Assembly (NCBI GenBank): GCA_002011745.1
Contig: MTOU01000043.1
Coordinates: 1 to 52,775, forward strand
Source: Nitrospirae bacterium JdFR-85
GTDB taxonomy: Bacteria; Nitrospirota; Thermodesulfovibrionia; Thermodesulfovibrionales; JdFR-85
DNA: 52,775 nt
Reading direction: 5' to 3'
This document shows positions 28,606-36,511 of this stretch, in pieces (positions within the stretch are counted from its first letter, which is position 1; the number at the start of each line of letters is the position of its first letter). The notes under the pieces are model-generated. The model was given only the letters and a program-made list of their open reading frames with translations, did not search any database and had not been told where the DNA came from. The position numbers and the translations under genes were made by a program.

Positions 28606-29327
28606 CTGCCGAGCACCTTGAAGAACAGCTCTTCCAGACTTTCCACCCCATGGGTCCTTAAAAGCTCCTCTGAAGGACCCTCAGCAAGCACTCTTCCCTC
28701 ATGCAGAAAAAGCACCCTATCTGAAACCTCCTCCATCTCCTTCAGGTTGTGGGAGGTGTACAGCACTGATATACCAGAGTCATTCCGAAGCCTGCAGAGA
28801 AGCCTTCTCGTTTTGGCAGCAATCTCTGGATCAAGCCCTGCTGTTGGCTCGTCAAGCAGAAGAAGCTCCGGGTGATTTATCATCGCCTTCGCAAGCACCA
28901 GTCTCATCATCTGGCCAGTGGAGAGCCTTCTTGCTGGGATGTCTCTGAGGCTGAGTAGATCAAACATTTGCATCACCTCTTCCACCCTCCTCTGGGGTGA
29001 GTCCACTTCGTAGAGATGGGCATATACCATGAGGTTCTCTCTCACAGTAAGAGAGTATGGAAGAGAGATATAACTTGAAGCAAAGTTAACCCTCTGCAGA
29101 ATCTCTGTTCTGTGGCATCTGAGCTCTTTTCCAAAGACCTCAATCCTTCCCTCTGTTGGTTCTATTAGACCGAGGATGCAGTGAATCAGGGTAGTCTTGC
29201 CAGCACCATTAGGCCCGAGCACACCGAGTATCTCGCCTCTTTTGAGACAGAAGGATACCCCTCTTAGAGCCACTGTCTTGCCGAATACCTTCTTAAGGCC
29301 TTCAACCTTGAGAAGTGGCATACCCAA
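28602..29327 (-). CDS. ABC transporter ATP-binding protein
   Basis: A 241-residue ABC ATPase with Walker A GPNGAGKTT near residue 39, the signature LSTGQMMRLVLAKA, Walker B LLLLDEP and switch histidine in YTSHNLKE. The signature motif is LSTGQ rather than LSGGQ, as in many ABC-2 exporters. It pairs with the downstream permease and lies 8 bases after hisB. Confidence 0.93.
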   Translation of the reverse strand: MGMPLLKVEGLKKVFGKTVALRGVSFCLKRGEILGVLGPNGAGKTTLIHCILGLIEPTEGRIEVFGKELRCHRTEILQRVNFASSYISLPYSLTVRENLMVYAHLYEVDSPQRRVEEVMQMFDLLSLRDIPARRLSTGQMMRLVLAKAMINHPELLLLDEPTAGLDPEIAAKTRRLLCRLRNDSGISVLYTSHNLKEMEEVSDRVLFLHEGRVLAEGPSEELLRTHGVESLEELFFKVLGR

Positions 29328-29335
29328 TGAGTCTT

Positions 29336-29926
29336 TTAGAGGGTCCCCTTTGTAGAGGGAACACCTTTTGAGACCACCTCAACAGCCTCTTTTAAGGCCC
29401 TACCGAAGGCCTTGAACACGGCCTCGTAGATGTGATGTAGGTCTCTTCCGTAAGGAACATTTATGTGGAGATTCATCATTGCATGGGTGCTCAGAGACCT
29501 GAAGAAGTCCTCAAAGAGGCTTACAGGCAGGTCTCTCAAGCTACCCTCACGCTTTCTTATCTTGTAGACAAGATAGGCCCTCCCACTGAGGTCAATCACC
29601 ACCTCTGCAAGGCTCTCGTCCATGGGTATCTTTGCAAACCCATATCTTCTTATTCCCTTCTTATCCGCAAGTGCATCCTTTATAGCCTCTCCGAGACAGA
29701 TTCCTATATCTTCTATAAGATGATGATAATCAACCTCAATATCTCCTCTCGCCCTAAGTTTTAGGTCATAGCCTCCGTGATAGGCCATCAAGGTGAGCAT
29801 ATGATCAAGAAAGGGCAGGGTTGTATCCACATCAACAATGCCGTTTCCGTCAATATTAAGTTCCAGTCTTATATCTGTCTCTCTGGTCTTCCTCTCAACC
29901 TTCGCCTTTCTCGCTCTTTTTCTCAT
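29336..29926 (-). CDS. hisB: imidazoleglycerol-phosphate dehydratase
   Basis: A 196-residue histidine-biosynthesis enzyme. The metal-binding motifs LPFLDHML, DYHHLIEDIGI and the C-terminal DLHHIYEAVFKAFGRAL are intact, as is STHAMMNLHI. It is a stand-alone dehydratase without the phosphatase domain of enteric HisB. No other his genes are nearby. Its ATG is preceded by AGGAGGG. Confidence 0.95.
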   Translation of the reverse strand: MRKRARKAKVERKTRETDIRLELNIDGNGIVDVDTTLPFLDHMLTLMAYHGGYDLKLRARGDIEVDYHHLIEDIGICLGEAIKDALADKKGIRRYGFAKIPMDESLAEVVIDLSGRAYLVYKIRKREGSLRDLPVSLFEDFFRSLSTHAMMNLHINVPYGRDLHHIYEAVFKAFGRALKEAVEVVSKGVPSTKGTL

Positions 29927-30059
29927 CTCGTACCCTCCTGTTTCATGGACTAAATCGCAAAACTAAAGAATTATAACAGTTCTGAAATACTCCTGAGTAG
30001 AGATATCTCAGAATTAAAGTAAAGTATATTTGACAGAATAGCTTCACAAAAATAAAAAA

Positions 30060-30086
30060 GGCCTTGGAGGCAGTGCCTCCAAGGCC
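30060..30086 (-). terminator. Rho-independent terminator of the dnaJ-hspR-clpB-hsp20 operon
   Basis: GGCCTTGGAGGC (30060-30071) and GCCTCCAAGGCC (30075-30086) form a perfect 12-bp GC-rich stem with a 3-base loop. Read on the minus strand it is followed by CTTTTTTATTTTT, and it lies 14 bases after the hsp20 stop. Confidence 0.9.
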
Positions 30087-30100
30087 ACAGACTCATTTCT

Positions 30101-30571
30101 TCAGGAAACCTCCACCTTTATCTCCTTCGGTTTTGCCTCTTCCTTTTTGGGAAGCACTATCTCCAGTATCCCATTCTTATAGGTGGCTCTTGCCTTCTCA
30201 CTGTCAACCTCAATAGGCAGCGGCACCGTCCTTGAGAATGTGCCATACCTGATCTCTGCCACATAGTAGTCCTCTTCCTTCACCTCTTCCGCCTTCTTTA
30301 ATTCACCTTTGATGGTAAGGTTGTTCTCAGTAATGGTGAGGTCAATATCCTGCTTGTCCACACCGGGTATTTCCACCCTCAGAATTAGCTCATTCTTTCT
30401 GTCGTAAAGTTCTATATTCGGCACAATAACACCCTCTTCTGTGGGTCTCCCCCACCATCTTCTTCTGTGCCTCAAAGGTTCAAAGAACTCTTCAAATAGT
30501 CTCTCCATATCTCTGCGCATCTCCTCCAGTTCCTTCATTGGAGACCATCTTATGATGGACATACCTGACAC
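30101..30571 (-). CDS. small heat-shock protein, Hsp20 family (HspR operon)
   Basis: A 156-residue alpha-crystallin chaperone: an N-terminal WSPMKELEEMRRDMERLFEEFF segment, core VEIPGVDKQDIDLTI and the C-terminal NGILEIVLPKKEE motif with an IKVEV tail. It is the last gene of the heat-shock operon, 41 bases after clpB, and ends just before the strong terminator. It differs clearly from the hsp20 beside lon (longer N-terminus). Confidence 0.92.
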   Translation of the reverse strand: MSGMSIIRWSPMKELEEMRRDMERLFEEFFEPLRHRRRWWGRPTEEGVIVPNIELYDRKNELILRVEIPGVDKQDIDLTITENNLTIKGELKKAEEVKEEDYYVAEIRYGTFSRTVPLPIEVDSEKARATYKNGILEIVLPKKEEAKPKEIKVEVS

Positions 30572-30612
30572 CTCCTTCTACTTCCATAATGATGGACCCA
30601 AGGCCCTTTATC

Positions 30613-33258
30613 TTATGCAGCATATGCTGCCTCCATCACTTTTTCAAACACAATCTTACCGTCTCTGTAATCAACCTCCACAGTATCACCCTCCTTGAAA
30701 CTACCTTCAAGGAGGTACTTTGCAAGCGGATTCAGTATCTCCTTCTGTATCACCCTTCTCAGAGGTCTCGCACCATAAACAGGATCATACCCGAGGTCTG
30801 CCAGATACTCCTTTGCTGCATCTGTAAGCACAATATCTATCTTCTTCTGTTTCAGGTATTTCTTCATTCTATCCACCTGTATACCTACAATCTCCTTCAT
30901 GAGGTCCTTTGTGAGAGGGTTAAAGATTATAATCTCATCAATCCTGTTCAGAAACTCAGGTCTGAAGAACTTCTTCAGGTCTTCCATTATCCTGTTTTTC
31001 AGTTCGTTCTCTGTATCATCTCCCCAGTATGCCTTTGGAGTCTTCTGTCTCTGCTCAAGCATCTCCTGGATATGGACACTACCAATGTTTGAGGTCATAA
31101 TGACCACTGTGTTACGGAAGTCAACAGTCCTTCCTTTACCATCCGTAAGCCTTCCATCATCAAGCAGTTGCAGTAGCACATTGAAGACCTCAGGATGGGC
31201 CTTCTCAATCTCATCAAACAGTATCACTGAATAGGGTCTTCTTCTTACAGCCTCAGTAAGCTGACCACCCTCTTCATATCCCACATACCCTGGAGGAGCA
31301 CCAATAAGCCTTGAGACGGTGTGTCTCTCCTGATACTCAGACATATCTATCCTGATTAAGGCGTTCTCATCATCAAAGAGAAACTCCGCAAGTGCCTTTG
31401 CAAGCTCTGTCTTACCTACTCCAGTAGGTCCTAAAAATATGAAGGAACCAATCGGTCTGTTGGGGTCCTGGATTCCTGCCCTCGCCCTTCTTACTGCATC
31501 CGAGACCGCTTGTATCGCCTCATCCTGGCCAACAACCCTCATCTTCAGTCTCTCTTCCATCTTAAGGAGTTTCTCTGTCTCACCCTCGAGCATCTTACTT
31601 ACAGGTATGCCGGTCCACTTTGAGACCACCTCTGCAATGTCCTCCTCATCAACCTCCTCCTTGAGCAATCTTCTACGGTACTTAAACTCCTCGAGTCTCT
31701 TGTTCGCCTGATCAAGCTCCTTCTGGAGCTCAATCAGCCTTCCGTATTTGAGTTCTGCTGCGCGGTTCAGGTCACCTTCACGTTCTGCTTTCTGTGCCTC
31801 TATCTTTGTCTGCTCAATCTGTTCTTTCAGTTCTCTTATCTTCTGTATAATCTCCTTCTCTGCAAGCCACTGTGCCCTTAGAGCAGAACGCTTCTCTTCC
31901 AGTTCTGCTATCTCTTTCTGGAGTTTCTCCAGCTTCTCCTTTGCGTCAGGGGAATCCTCTTTCATCACTGCCTGTTTTTCTATCTCCAGTTGGCGGAGTT
32001 TTCTTTCAATCTCATCCAGCTCTACTGGCATGCTGTCTATCTCCATACGAAGTTTTGCTGCAGCCTCATCTATAAGATCAATAGCCTTGTCTGGCAGGAA
32101 TCTGTCAGTTATGTACCGATGCGATAGCACAGCCGCTGCCACCAGTGCGGAATCCTTTATCTTTACTCCATGATGGACCTCGTAACGTTCCTTCAGACCC
32201 CTAAGTATAGAGATTGTGTCTTCCACAGAGGGCTCTCCCACATACACAGGCTGAAACCTCCTTTCAAGGGCAGGGTCTTTTTCTATATGTTTTCTATACT
32301 CATCCACTGTAGTAGCACCAATACAACGGAGTTCCCCTCTTGCAAGAGCAGGTTTCAGCATGTTTGAGGCATCAATAGCACCCTCTGCAGCACCTGCACC
32401 CACCAGTGTGTGAAGCTCGTCAATAAACAGTATTATCCTGCCCTCTGCCTGTTCAATCTCTTTAAGAATCGCCTTTAATCTCTCCTCAAACTCACCTCTG
32501 TATTTGGAACCTGCTACAAGTGCTCCAAGATCAAGGGCGATAAGCCTCTTGTCCTTCAGAGGTTCAGGCACATCTCCTGCAACTATTCTCTGTGCAAGCC
32601 CTTCCACAATAGCTGTTTTACCGACTCCTGGGTCACCTATAAGCACGGGATTGTTCTTTGTTCTCCTTGCCAGCACCTGCATCACCCTTCTGATCTCCTC
32701 ATCCCTGCCTATAACAGGATCAAGTTTTCCTTTTCTGGCAAGCTCGGTTAAGTCTCTGGCATACCTCTTAAGTGCCTGATACTTGTCCTCTGGATTCGGG
32801 TCTGTCACCCTTTGTGCACCTCTTATCTCACTCATTATCTGCAGAACACTCTGTTCTGTCACATTGTACCTGTTAAGCACATCTGCTGCTGGGCCACCCT
32901 CTTTCAGTATCCCGATAAGCAGATGCTCTGTGCTTACATACTCATCCTTCAGATGTTCTGCCTGTCTGAAGGCTTCTTCAAACACCCTCTTAAGTCGTGC
33001 AGACACATATATCTGACCCAGAGGGGTTGCTCCCATCACCTTTGGAAATTTATTTATTTCTGCCTCAATATCCGCCTTCAGCATGTTAAGGTCAAACCTG
33101 AATCGCTGAAGTATCTGTACCACTATCCCTTCATCATCCTGCAGTAGCGCGAGCAGAAGGTGTTCAGGCTGTAGCTCCTGATTACCCTTCTGGTCTGCTA
33201 TCCTCTGGGCCTCCTGCACGGCCTCCTGTGACTTTATGGTAAGTTTATCCATTCTCAT
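30613..33258 (-). CDS. clpB: ATP-dependent disaggregase ClpB
   Basis: An 881-residue Hsp100 chaperone. The N-terminal Clp-N repeats (about 1-145) are followed by the first AAA+ domain (Walker [14 protein letters not shown] near 205), a long coiled-coil middle domain (about 410-525, rich in Glu/Lys/Arg) that distinguishes ClpB from ClpA/C, and a second AAA+ domain ([17 protein letters not shown] near 610) with the C-terminal D2 domain. It rescues aggregates with DnaK/DnaJ and Hsp20, which fits the operon. Confidence 0.96.
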   Translation of the reverse strand: MRMDKLTIKSQEAVQEAQRIADQKGNQELQPEHLLLALLQDDEGIVVQILQRFRFDLNMLKADIEAEINKFPKVMGATPLGQIYVSARLKRVFEEAFRQAEHLKDEYVSTEHLLIGILKEGGPAADVLNRYNVTEQSVLQIMSEIRGAQRVTDPNPEDKYQALKRYARDLTELARKGKLDPVIGRDEEIRRVMQVLARRTKNNPVLIGDPGVGKTAIVEGLAQRIVAGDVPEPLKDKRLIALDLGALVAGSKYRGEFEERLKAILKEIEQAEGRIILFIDELHTLVGAGAAEGAIDASNMLKPALARGELRCIGATTVDEYRKHIEKDPALERRFQPVYVGEPSVEDTISILRGLKERYEVHHGVKIKDSALVAAAVLSHRYITDRFLPDKAIDLIDEAAAKLRMEIDSMPVELDEIERKLRQLEIEKQAVMKEDSPDAKEKLEKLQKEIAELEEKRSALRAQWLAEKEIIQKIRELKEQIEQTKIEAQKAEREGDLNRAAELKYGRLIELQKELDQANKRLEEFKYRRRLLKEEVDEEDIAEVVSKWTGIPVSKMLEGETEKLLKMEERLKMRVVGQDEAIQAVSDAVRRARAGIQDPNRPIGSFIFLGPTGVGKTELAKALAEFLFDDENALIRIDMSEYQERHTVSRLIGAPPGYVGYEEGGQLTEAVRRRPYSVILFDEIEKAHPEVFNVLLQLLDDGRLTDGKGRTVDFRNTVVIMTSNIGSVHIQEMLEQRQKTPKAYWGDDTENELKNRIMEDLKKFFRPEFLNRIDEIIIFNPLTKDLMKEIVGIQVDRMKKYLKQKKIDIVLTDAAKEYLADLGYDPVYGARPLRRVIQKEILNPLAKYLLEGSFKEGDTVEVDYRDGKIVFEKVMEAAYAA

Positions 33259-33282
33259 AGCTTACACCTCCTTTCATAAAAA

Positions 33283-33630
33283 TTATTCCTCGGACAGAAT
33301 TCTCCTCAGTCTTTCCTGAAAGTCCCTTCTCAGCTCCTCCTCAAGACAGTTCAGCATCGCCTCTGCTTCCCGCTGCAGGGCTATAAGCCTCTCTCTCATC
33401 CTGAGTATAATATCCACACCTGCCTTGTTCACCCCGAGCTCTCTTGTCAGCTCCAGTATCAGGTGCAGTCTTTCTATGTCCTCCTCTGAATATAGCCTCT
33501 GATTACCCACTCTCTGGGGTTTTATAAGACCCTCCCTTTCATACAGTCTGAGGGTCTGGGGATGGACCCCCAACATCTCTGCTACAACACTGATCATATA
33601 AAGCGGTCTTTTTTTATCTCTCGTTACCAT
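33283..33630 (-). CDS. hspR: MerR-family heat-shock repressor HspR
   Basis: A 115-residue MerR-type regulator. The N-terminal helix-turn-helix reads [29 protein letters not shown], followed by a dimerisation helix. Unlike metal or drug sensors of the MerR family it has a short C-terminus without effector cysteines. HspR represses chaperone operons with DnaK as co-repressor. The gene overlaps dnaJ by 7 bases, and a HAIR-type operator overlaps the operon promoter. Confidence 0.9.
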   Translation of the reverse strand: MVTRDKKRPLYMISVVAEMLGVHPQTLRLYEREGLIKPQRVGNQRLYSEEDIERLHLILELTRELGVNKAGVDIILRMRERLIALQREAEAMLNCLEEELRRDFQERLRRILSEE

Positions 33631-34715
33631 CTCCTGTTAGCCAACCTTTCTCGTGGATTCTCTCTATACATTCTTTCAAGGGATTTTATCATCTCTTTCT
33701 CTGACTCAGTGAGGTCCTTTGGAACCACTATCTTCACAATCACATACTGGTCGCCCCTTCTGCCTGTTTTAGGAGAGACAAAACCTTTACCTTTGAGCCT
33801 GAACTTCTGCCCACTCTGGGTGCCAGGCGGAATCCTCATCATTGCCATACCATCGATTGTTGGCACCTCGATTTTTGCTCCGAGCACAGCCTCAGGCACT
33901 GTAATAGGCACCTCCACATATATATCATCTCCTTCTCTCCTGAACACTGGATGAGGCAGCACCTCAATCTCTATATAGAGATCTCCAGGTGGACCACCTC
34001 CTCTGCCAGCCTCACCCATTCCCTTCACCTTCACCCTTGAACCAGTGTCAGCACCTGGAGGAATTCTTACCTTCAGGGTCTCTGTCTTGAGGATACTGCC
34101 TGTACCTCGGCAGGCCGAGCAGACCCTTACTGCCTTCTGGCCTGCTCCCCCACAATCAGGACAGGTCTGAGTAATGCTGAAGAAGGCCTTTCTCTGGCTC
34201 ACCCTTCCAGTGCCTCCACATTTACGACAACTCTCATAACTTTCTGCCCCTCTTCCACCACATCTGCTACAGGTCACACTATGTGAGACTGTAACAGGCC
34301 TTGTAACCCCTTTGAATGCCTCCTCTAACGTAAGAGTAACCTTTGTAATAAGGTCAGCTCCTTTTAAAGGGGCCTCCCTGAATGCAGTCCTTCCACCAAA
34401 GATATCTGAGAAGAAATCTCCGAAACCGAAATCAAAGGCACTGGAGAAGTCAAAATCTTTAAATGTCTCAAAGCCTGCACCAGAGGTGAATGCCTGATGC
34501 CCGAGCCTGTCATACTCCTCACGTCTTTTGGGATCACCCAGAACACTATAGGCTTCATTTATCTCCTTGAACTTCTGTTCAGCCTCTTTATTGCCAGGAT
34601 TAAGATCAGGGTGGTATTTACGCGCAAGACGCCTGTATGCCTTCTTTATCTCATCCTGAGAGGCATCTCTCGAAACACCAAGTATCTCATAGTAATCTTT
34701 CACGCCTGTTGCCAC
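33624..34715 (-). CDS. dnaJ: chaperone DnaJ
   Basis: A 363-residue type I Hsp40. The J domain (4-70) has the HPD motif in YHPDLNPG. A Gly/Phe-rich segment follows, then four zinc motifs ([32 protein letters not shown]) and the C-terminal substrate-binding domain. It is the first gene after the HspR-type promoter. No dnaK or grpE accompanies it here, so the DnaK partner must be encoded elsewhere. Confidence 0.95.
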   Translation of the reverse strand: MATGVKDYYEILGVSRDASQDEIKKAYRRLARKYHPDLNPGNKEAEQKFKEINEAYSVLGDPKRREEYDRLGHQAFTSGAGFETFKDFDFSSAFDFGFGDFFSDIFGGRTAFREAPLKGADLITKVTLTLEEAFKGVTRPVTVSHSVTCSRCGGRGAESYESCRKCGGTGRVSQRKAFFSITQTCPDCGGAGQKAVRVCSACRGTGSILKTETLKVRIPPGADTGSRVKVKGMGEAGRGGGPPGDLYIEIEVLPHPVFRREGDDIYVEVPITVPEAVLGAKIEVPTIDGMAMMRIPPGTQSGQKFRLKGKGFVSPKTGRRGDQYVIVKIVVPKDLTESEKEMIKSLERMYRENPRERLANRRW

Positions 34716-34747
34716 TGTAGCCCCTCCCTCTTTTTTATTACATAAAT

Positions 34748-34776
34748 ATTATATCACTTGATAAAACTTTTGTCAA
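34748..34776 (-). promoter_or_regulatory. consensus sigma-70 type promoter of the dnaJ-hspR-clpB-hsp20 operon
   Basis: On the minus strand TTGACA (34771-34776) and TATAAT (34748-34753) are both exact consensus and are 17 bases apart. The start of transcription would fall near 34741, about 26 bases before the dnaJ ATG. Confidence 0.85.
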
Positions 34777-34777
34777 G
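34757..34777. promoter_or_regulatory. HAIR-type operator for HspR
   Basis: CTTGATA-N7-TGTCAAG matches the HspR inverted repeat CTTGAGT-N7-ACTCAAG in half-site and spacing, with two differing bases in each arm. It covers the -35 box and spacer of the promoter, so bound HspR would exclude RNA polymerase, an autoregulatory loop with hspR in the operon. Confidence 0.75.
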
Positions 34778-34822
34778 TTTCTTTATAAAGATAATATCTT
34801 ATATCTTTAGCAATTATATTTT

Positions 34823-35563
34823 CTAAAAGGCTTCTAAAAGCTCAAAACATCCGAATCCCTGTGGATTCTTCCCACCAAGACCTGCCTCATAGGCGAGTTT
34901 CAGCAACTCTGGATTGCCACTCAGTCTGTAGTGCCCCATCCATCCTTTAATAATAAACCCTTTGTAAACAACTATCTTCTCATCATGTCTTCTTACTCTG
35001 AGAGGCTCGATCCGGAAGTCATCAGAACACGGAGCCCTTCCATAGGCTGCGTGGTATTTCTTGAGAATATTTTTCTTTAAAAGGAAACTGAACTCCTCCT
35101 CAAAAGGACTATAGTAGTATGTCTTCTTACTACCGTCGGCCTTAGAAAGTGTGCTGTAGATGGTCACTGGAGATAGCATTTTTATGGTTATGCTTCTGTC
35201 TATTAAAGGAGCAAAATGGACATTCACTGCTTCAAGATATGCATTCTCTTCGCCAAAGTGGACTTCTCCCATCCTTACAAGGTTTTCTGCCAGTGAACAA
35301 AGTATATCTTCTTTTGGAGATGAGACTACCAGTTTAAAAGGAGAAAACACTTCTATATACCCATCTCTGATTCTTGTCTTGCCCAGTATTCTTGAGAATG
35401 TGAACAACTTAAATGACCTTTTCTCAAATCTGTAGCCCCTTTCATGGACAAACTCCGCAAGCTCCTTTTCCAGATTATCATAGATTATTCCTTGAATAAT
35501 CTGGTTATAGTTGATGGGAATTCTTAATACCCCCTCTTTAAAAAATCTGAAAGTAAGCCTCAT
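34823..35563 (-). CDS. cas6: CRISPR RNA endonuclease Cas6
   Basis: A 246-residue RAMP-fold ribonuclease that processes CRISPR transcripts. The N-terminal IPINYNQIIQGIIY helix and the C-terminal glycine-rich loop GLGGKNPQGFG (228-238) are typical of the Cas6 family associated with type I-A/I-B/III-B systems. It is encoded on the opposite strand to the Cmr and type I-A operons but would serve both. A TATAAT box lies at 35584-35589 (minus strand), about 20 bases before the start, with no convincing -35. Confidence 0.9.
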   Translation of the reverse strand: MRLTFRFFKEGVLRIPINYNQIIQGIIYDNLEKELAEFVHERGYRFEKRSFKLFTFSRILGKTRIRDGYIEVFSPFKLVVSSPKEDILCSLAENLVRMGEVHFGEENAYLEAVNVHFAPLIDRSITIKMLSPVTIYSTLSKADGSKKTYYYSPFEEEFSFLLKKNILKKYHAAYGRAPCSDDFRIEPLRVRRHDEKIVVYKGFIIKGWMGHYRLSGNPELLKLAYEAGLGGKNPQGFGCFELLEAF

Positions 35564-36181
35564 TATTACTCCCTCTCTTTCATATTATACCAAAGTTTAT
35601 TTTCTCTTTTACTTCAATTTTATCTCTTGCCCCGGGTCTACGATATCTCTCTTTTATCTGTACTTTCCAGTATTTTTTATATTCTTTAAATTTCTGCCAA
35701 CACCTATCCAGTTCAGCAATCTTTCTTCCTAATCAGAGCCCTATCAACCAATCCCGTATCTCCTTCTCAAAATATCTCTTTATATCTCTTTTCTACTTGC
35801 GAAGGGAACAGGAAGGGCTCTTTATCAACAAGCATCCTTCTTGAACAGAGCACTCTGCCAGCAGGACTCAAAGGTGCTTTGTTAAGAATTATTTGTAATC
35901 TCAGTGTAGATGCTCATGTAATTAAGTTTCTATGGTTCTCTAACATACAGAGCAAGGTCAATGTCCGAAAGGGGTGATACCTTCTCTTTTTCACTCCACC
36001 AAAGAGATTTAGGCAAAGATAATTTGAGGATGTGTACCAAAACTTTGAAAACCTTTCTTCAGCTCTCTCTGGCAGTCTCTTGAATCTAACATGTTATACC
36101 ATATCAGCCTCTAAGATACTTACCTAATCGTTGACAGGAGAAACTATTTTATGCTATACAAACAGAGGGGGCAAGCAATAA
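35564..36181. other. decayed intergenic stretch between the two cas6 copies
   Basis: I see no intact gene, array or RNA. On the minus strand a 50-codon open stretch without a start (35580-35732) runs up to the cas6 promoter, reading KFKEYKKYWKVQIKERYRR and similar lysine-rich residues. On the plus strand an open stretch of about 95 codons (35690-35977) without ATG includes LPAGLKGALLR, which resembles the PxxxLKGxxR motif of RAMP proteins. Both look like remnants of lost cas genes, but the assignments are weak. Confidence 0.35.
36131..36160 (+). promoter_or_regulatory. predicted promoter of the type III-B (Cmr) operon
   Basis: TTGACA (36131-36136) and TATACA (36155-36160) are separated by 18 bases, 22 bases upstream of the truncated cas6. 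It would drive the plus-strand cas10-to-cmr6 operon. Confidence 0.55.
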
Positions 36182-36499
36182 ATGAAGTTCAGGATCAAAA
36201 AAAGGAGGGAAGAAGGTTTTAACATTCCTGTATCTTTCAATGAAATAATCCAATCTTTTTGTTTCAACAAACGAGTCTCTAAATTCTTTACATTGTCAAA
36301 GTTGCTGATAATTTTCAGGCTACAAAGAGCGTCTTTTCTATCTGGCTATCTAAATTTCTTCTTAAGGGGCTTTACCAAAGGCTGGATGGACAGATACAGA
36401 TTAACCGGTGCACCCGAACTCCTCCGCTTAGCCTACGACGCCGTCCTCGGCTCCAAAAACTCACAGGGGTTTGGGTGTTTTGAGGTGGTGAGGAGGTGA
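36182..36499 (+). pseudogene. internally deleted second cas6
   Basis: This 105-codon frame has a Cas6 N-terminus (NIPVSFNEIIQ, like IPINYNQIIQ of the intact copy) and the Cas6 C-terminus (KGWMDRYRLTGAPELLRLAYDA and the glycine loop SKNSQGFG). The roughly 140 residues between them are lost in at least two deletions. It cannot fold as a full RAMP pair. The remaining parts are well diverged from the intact cas6, so this was an old paralog, presumably the original cas6 of the Cmr operon, not a recent copy. Confidence 0.75.
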
Positions 36500-36511
36500 G
36501 GGGATTTTAAT

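Noticed and set aside
30589-33147. Numerous plus-strand frames across clpB
   Set aside because: They are antisense shadows of a fully conserved ClpB; their serine/leucine-rich products have no family features.
35564-36181. Possible CRISPR array between the cas6 copies
   Set aside because: No direct repeats of 25-40 bases with regular spacing can be seen; the same holds for 46137-46317 and 52365-52775.
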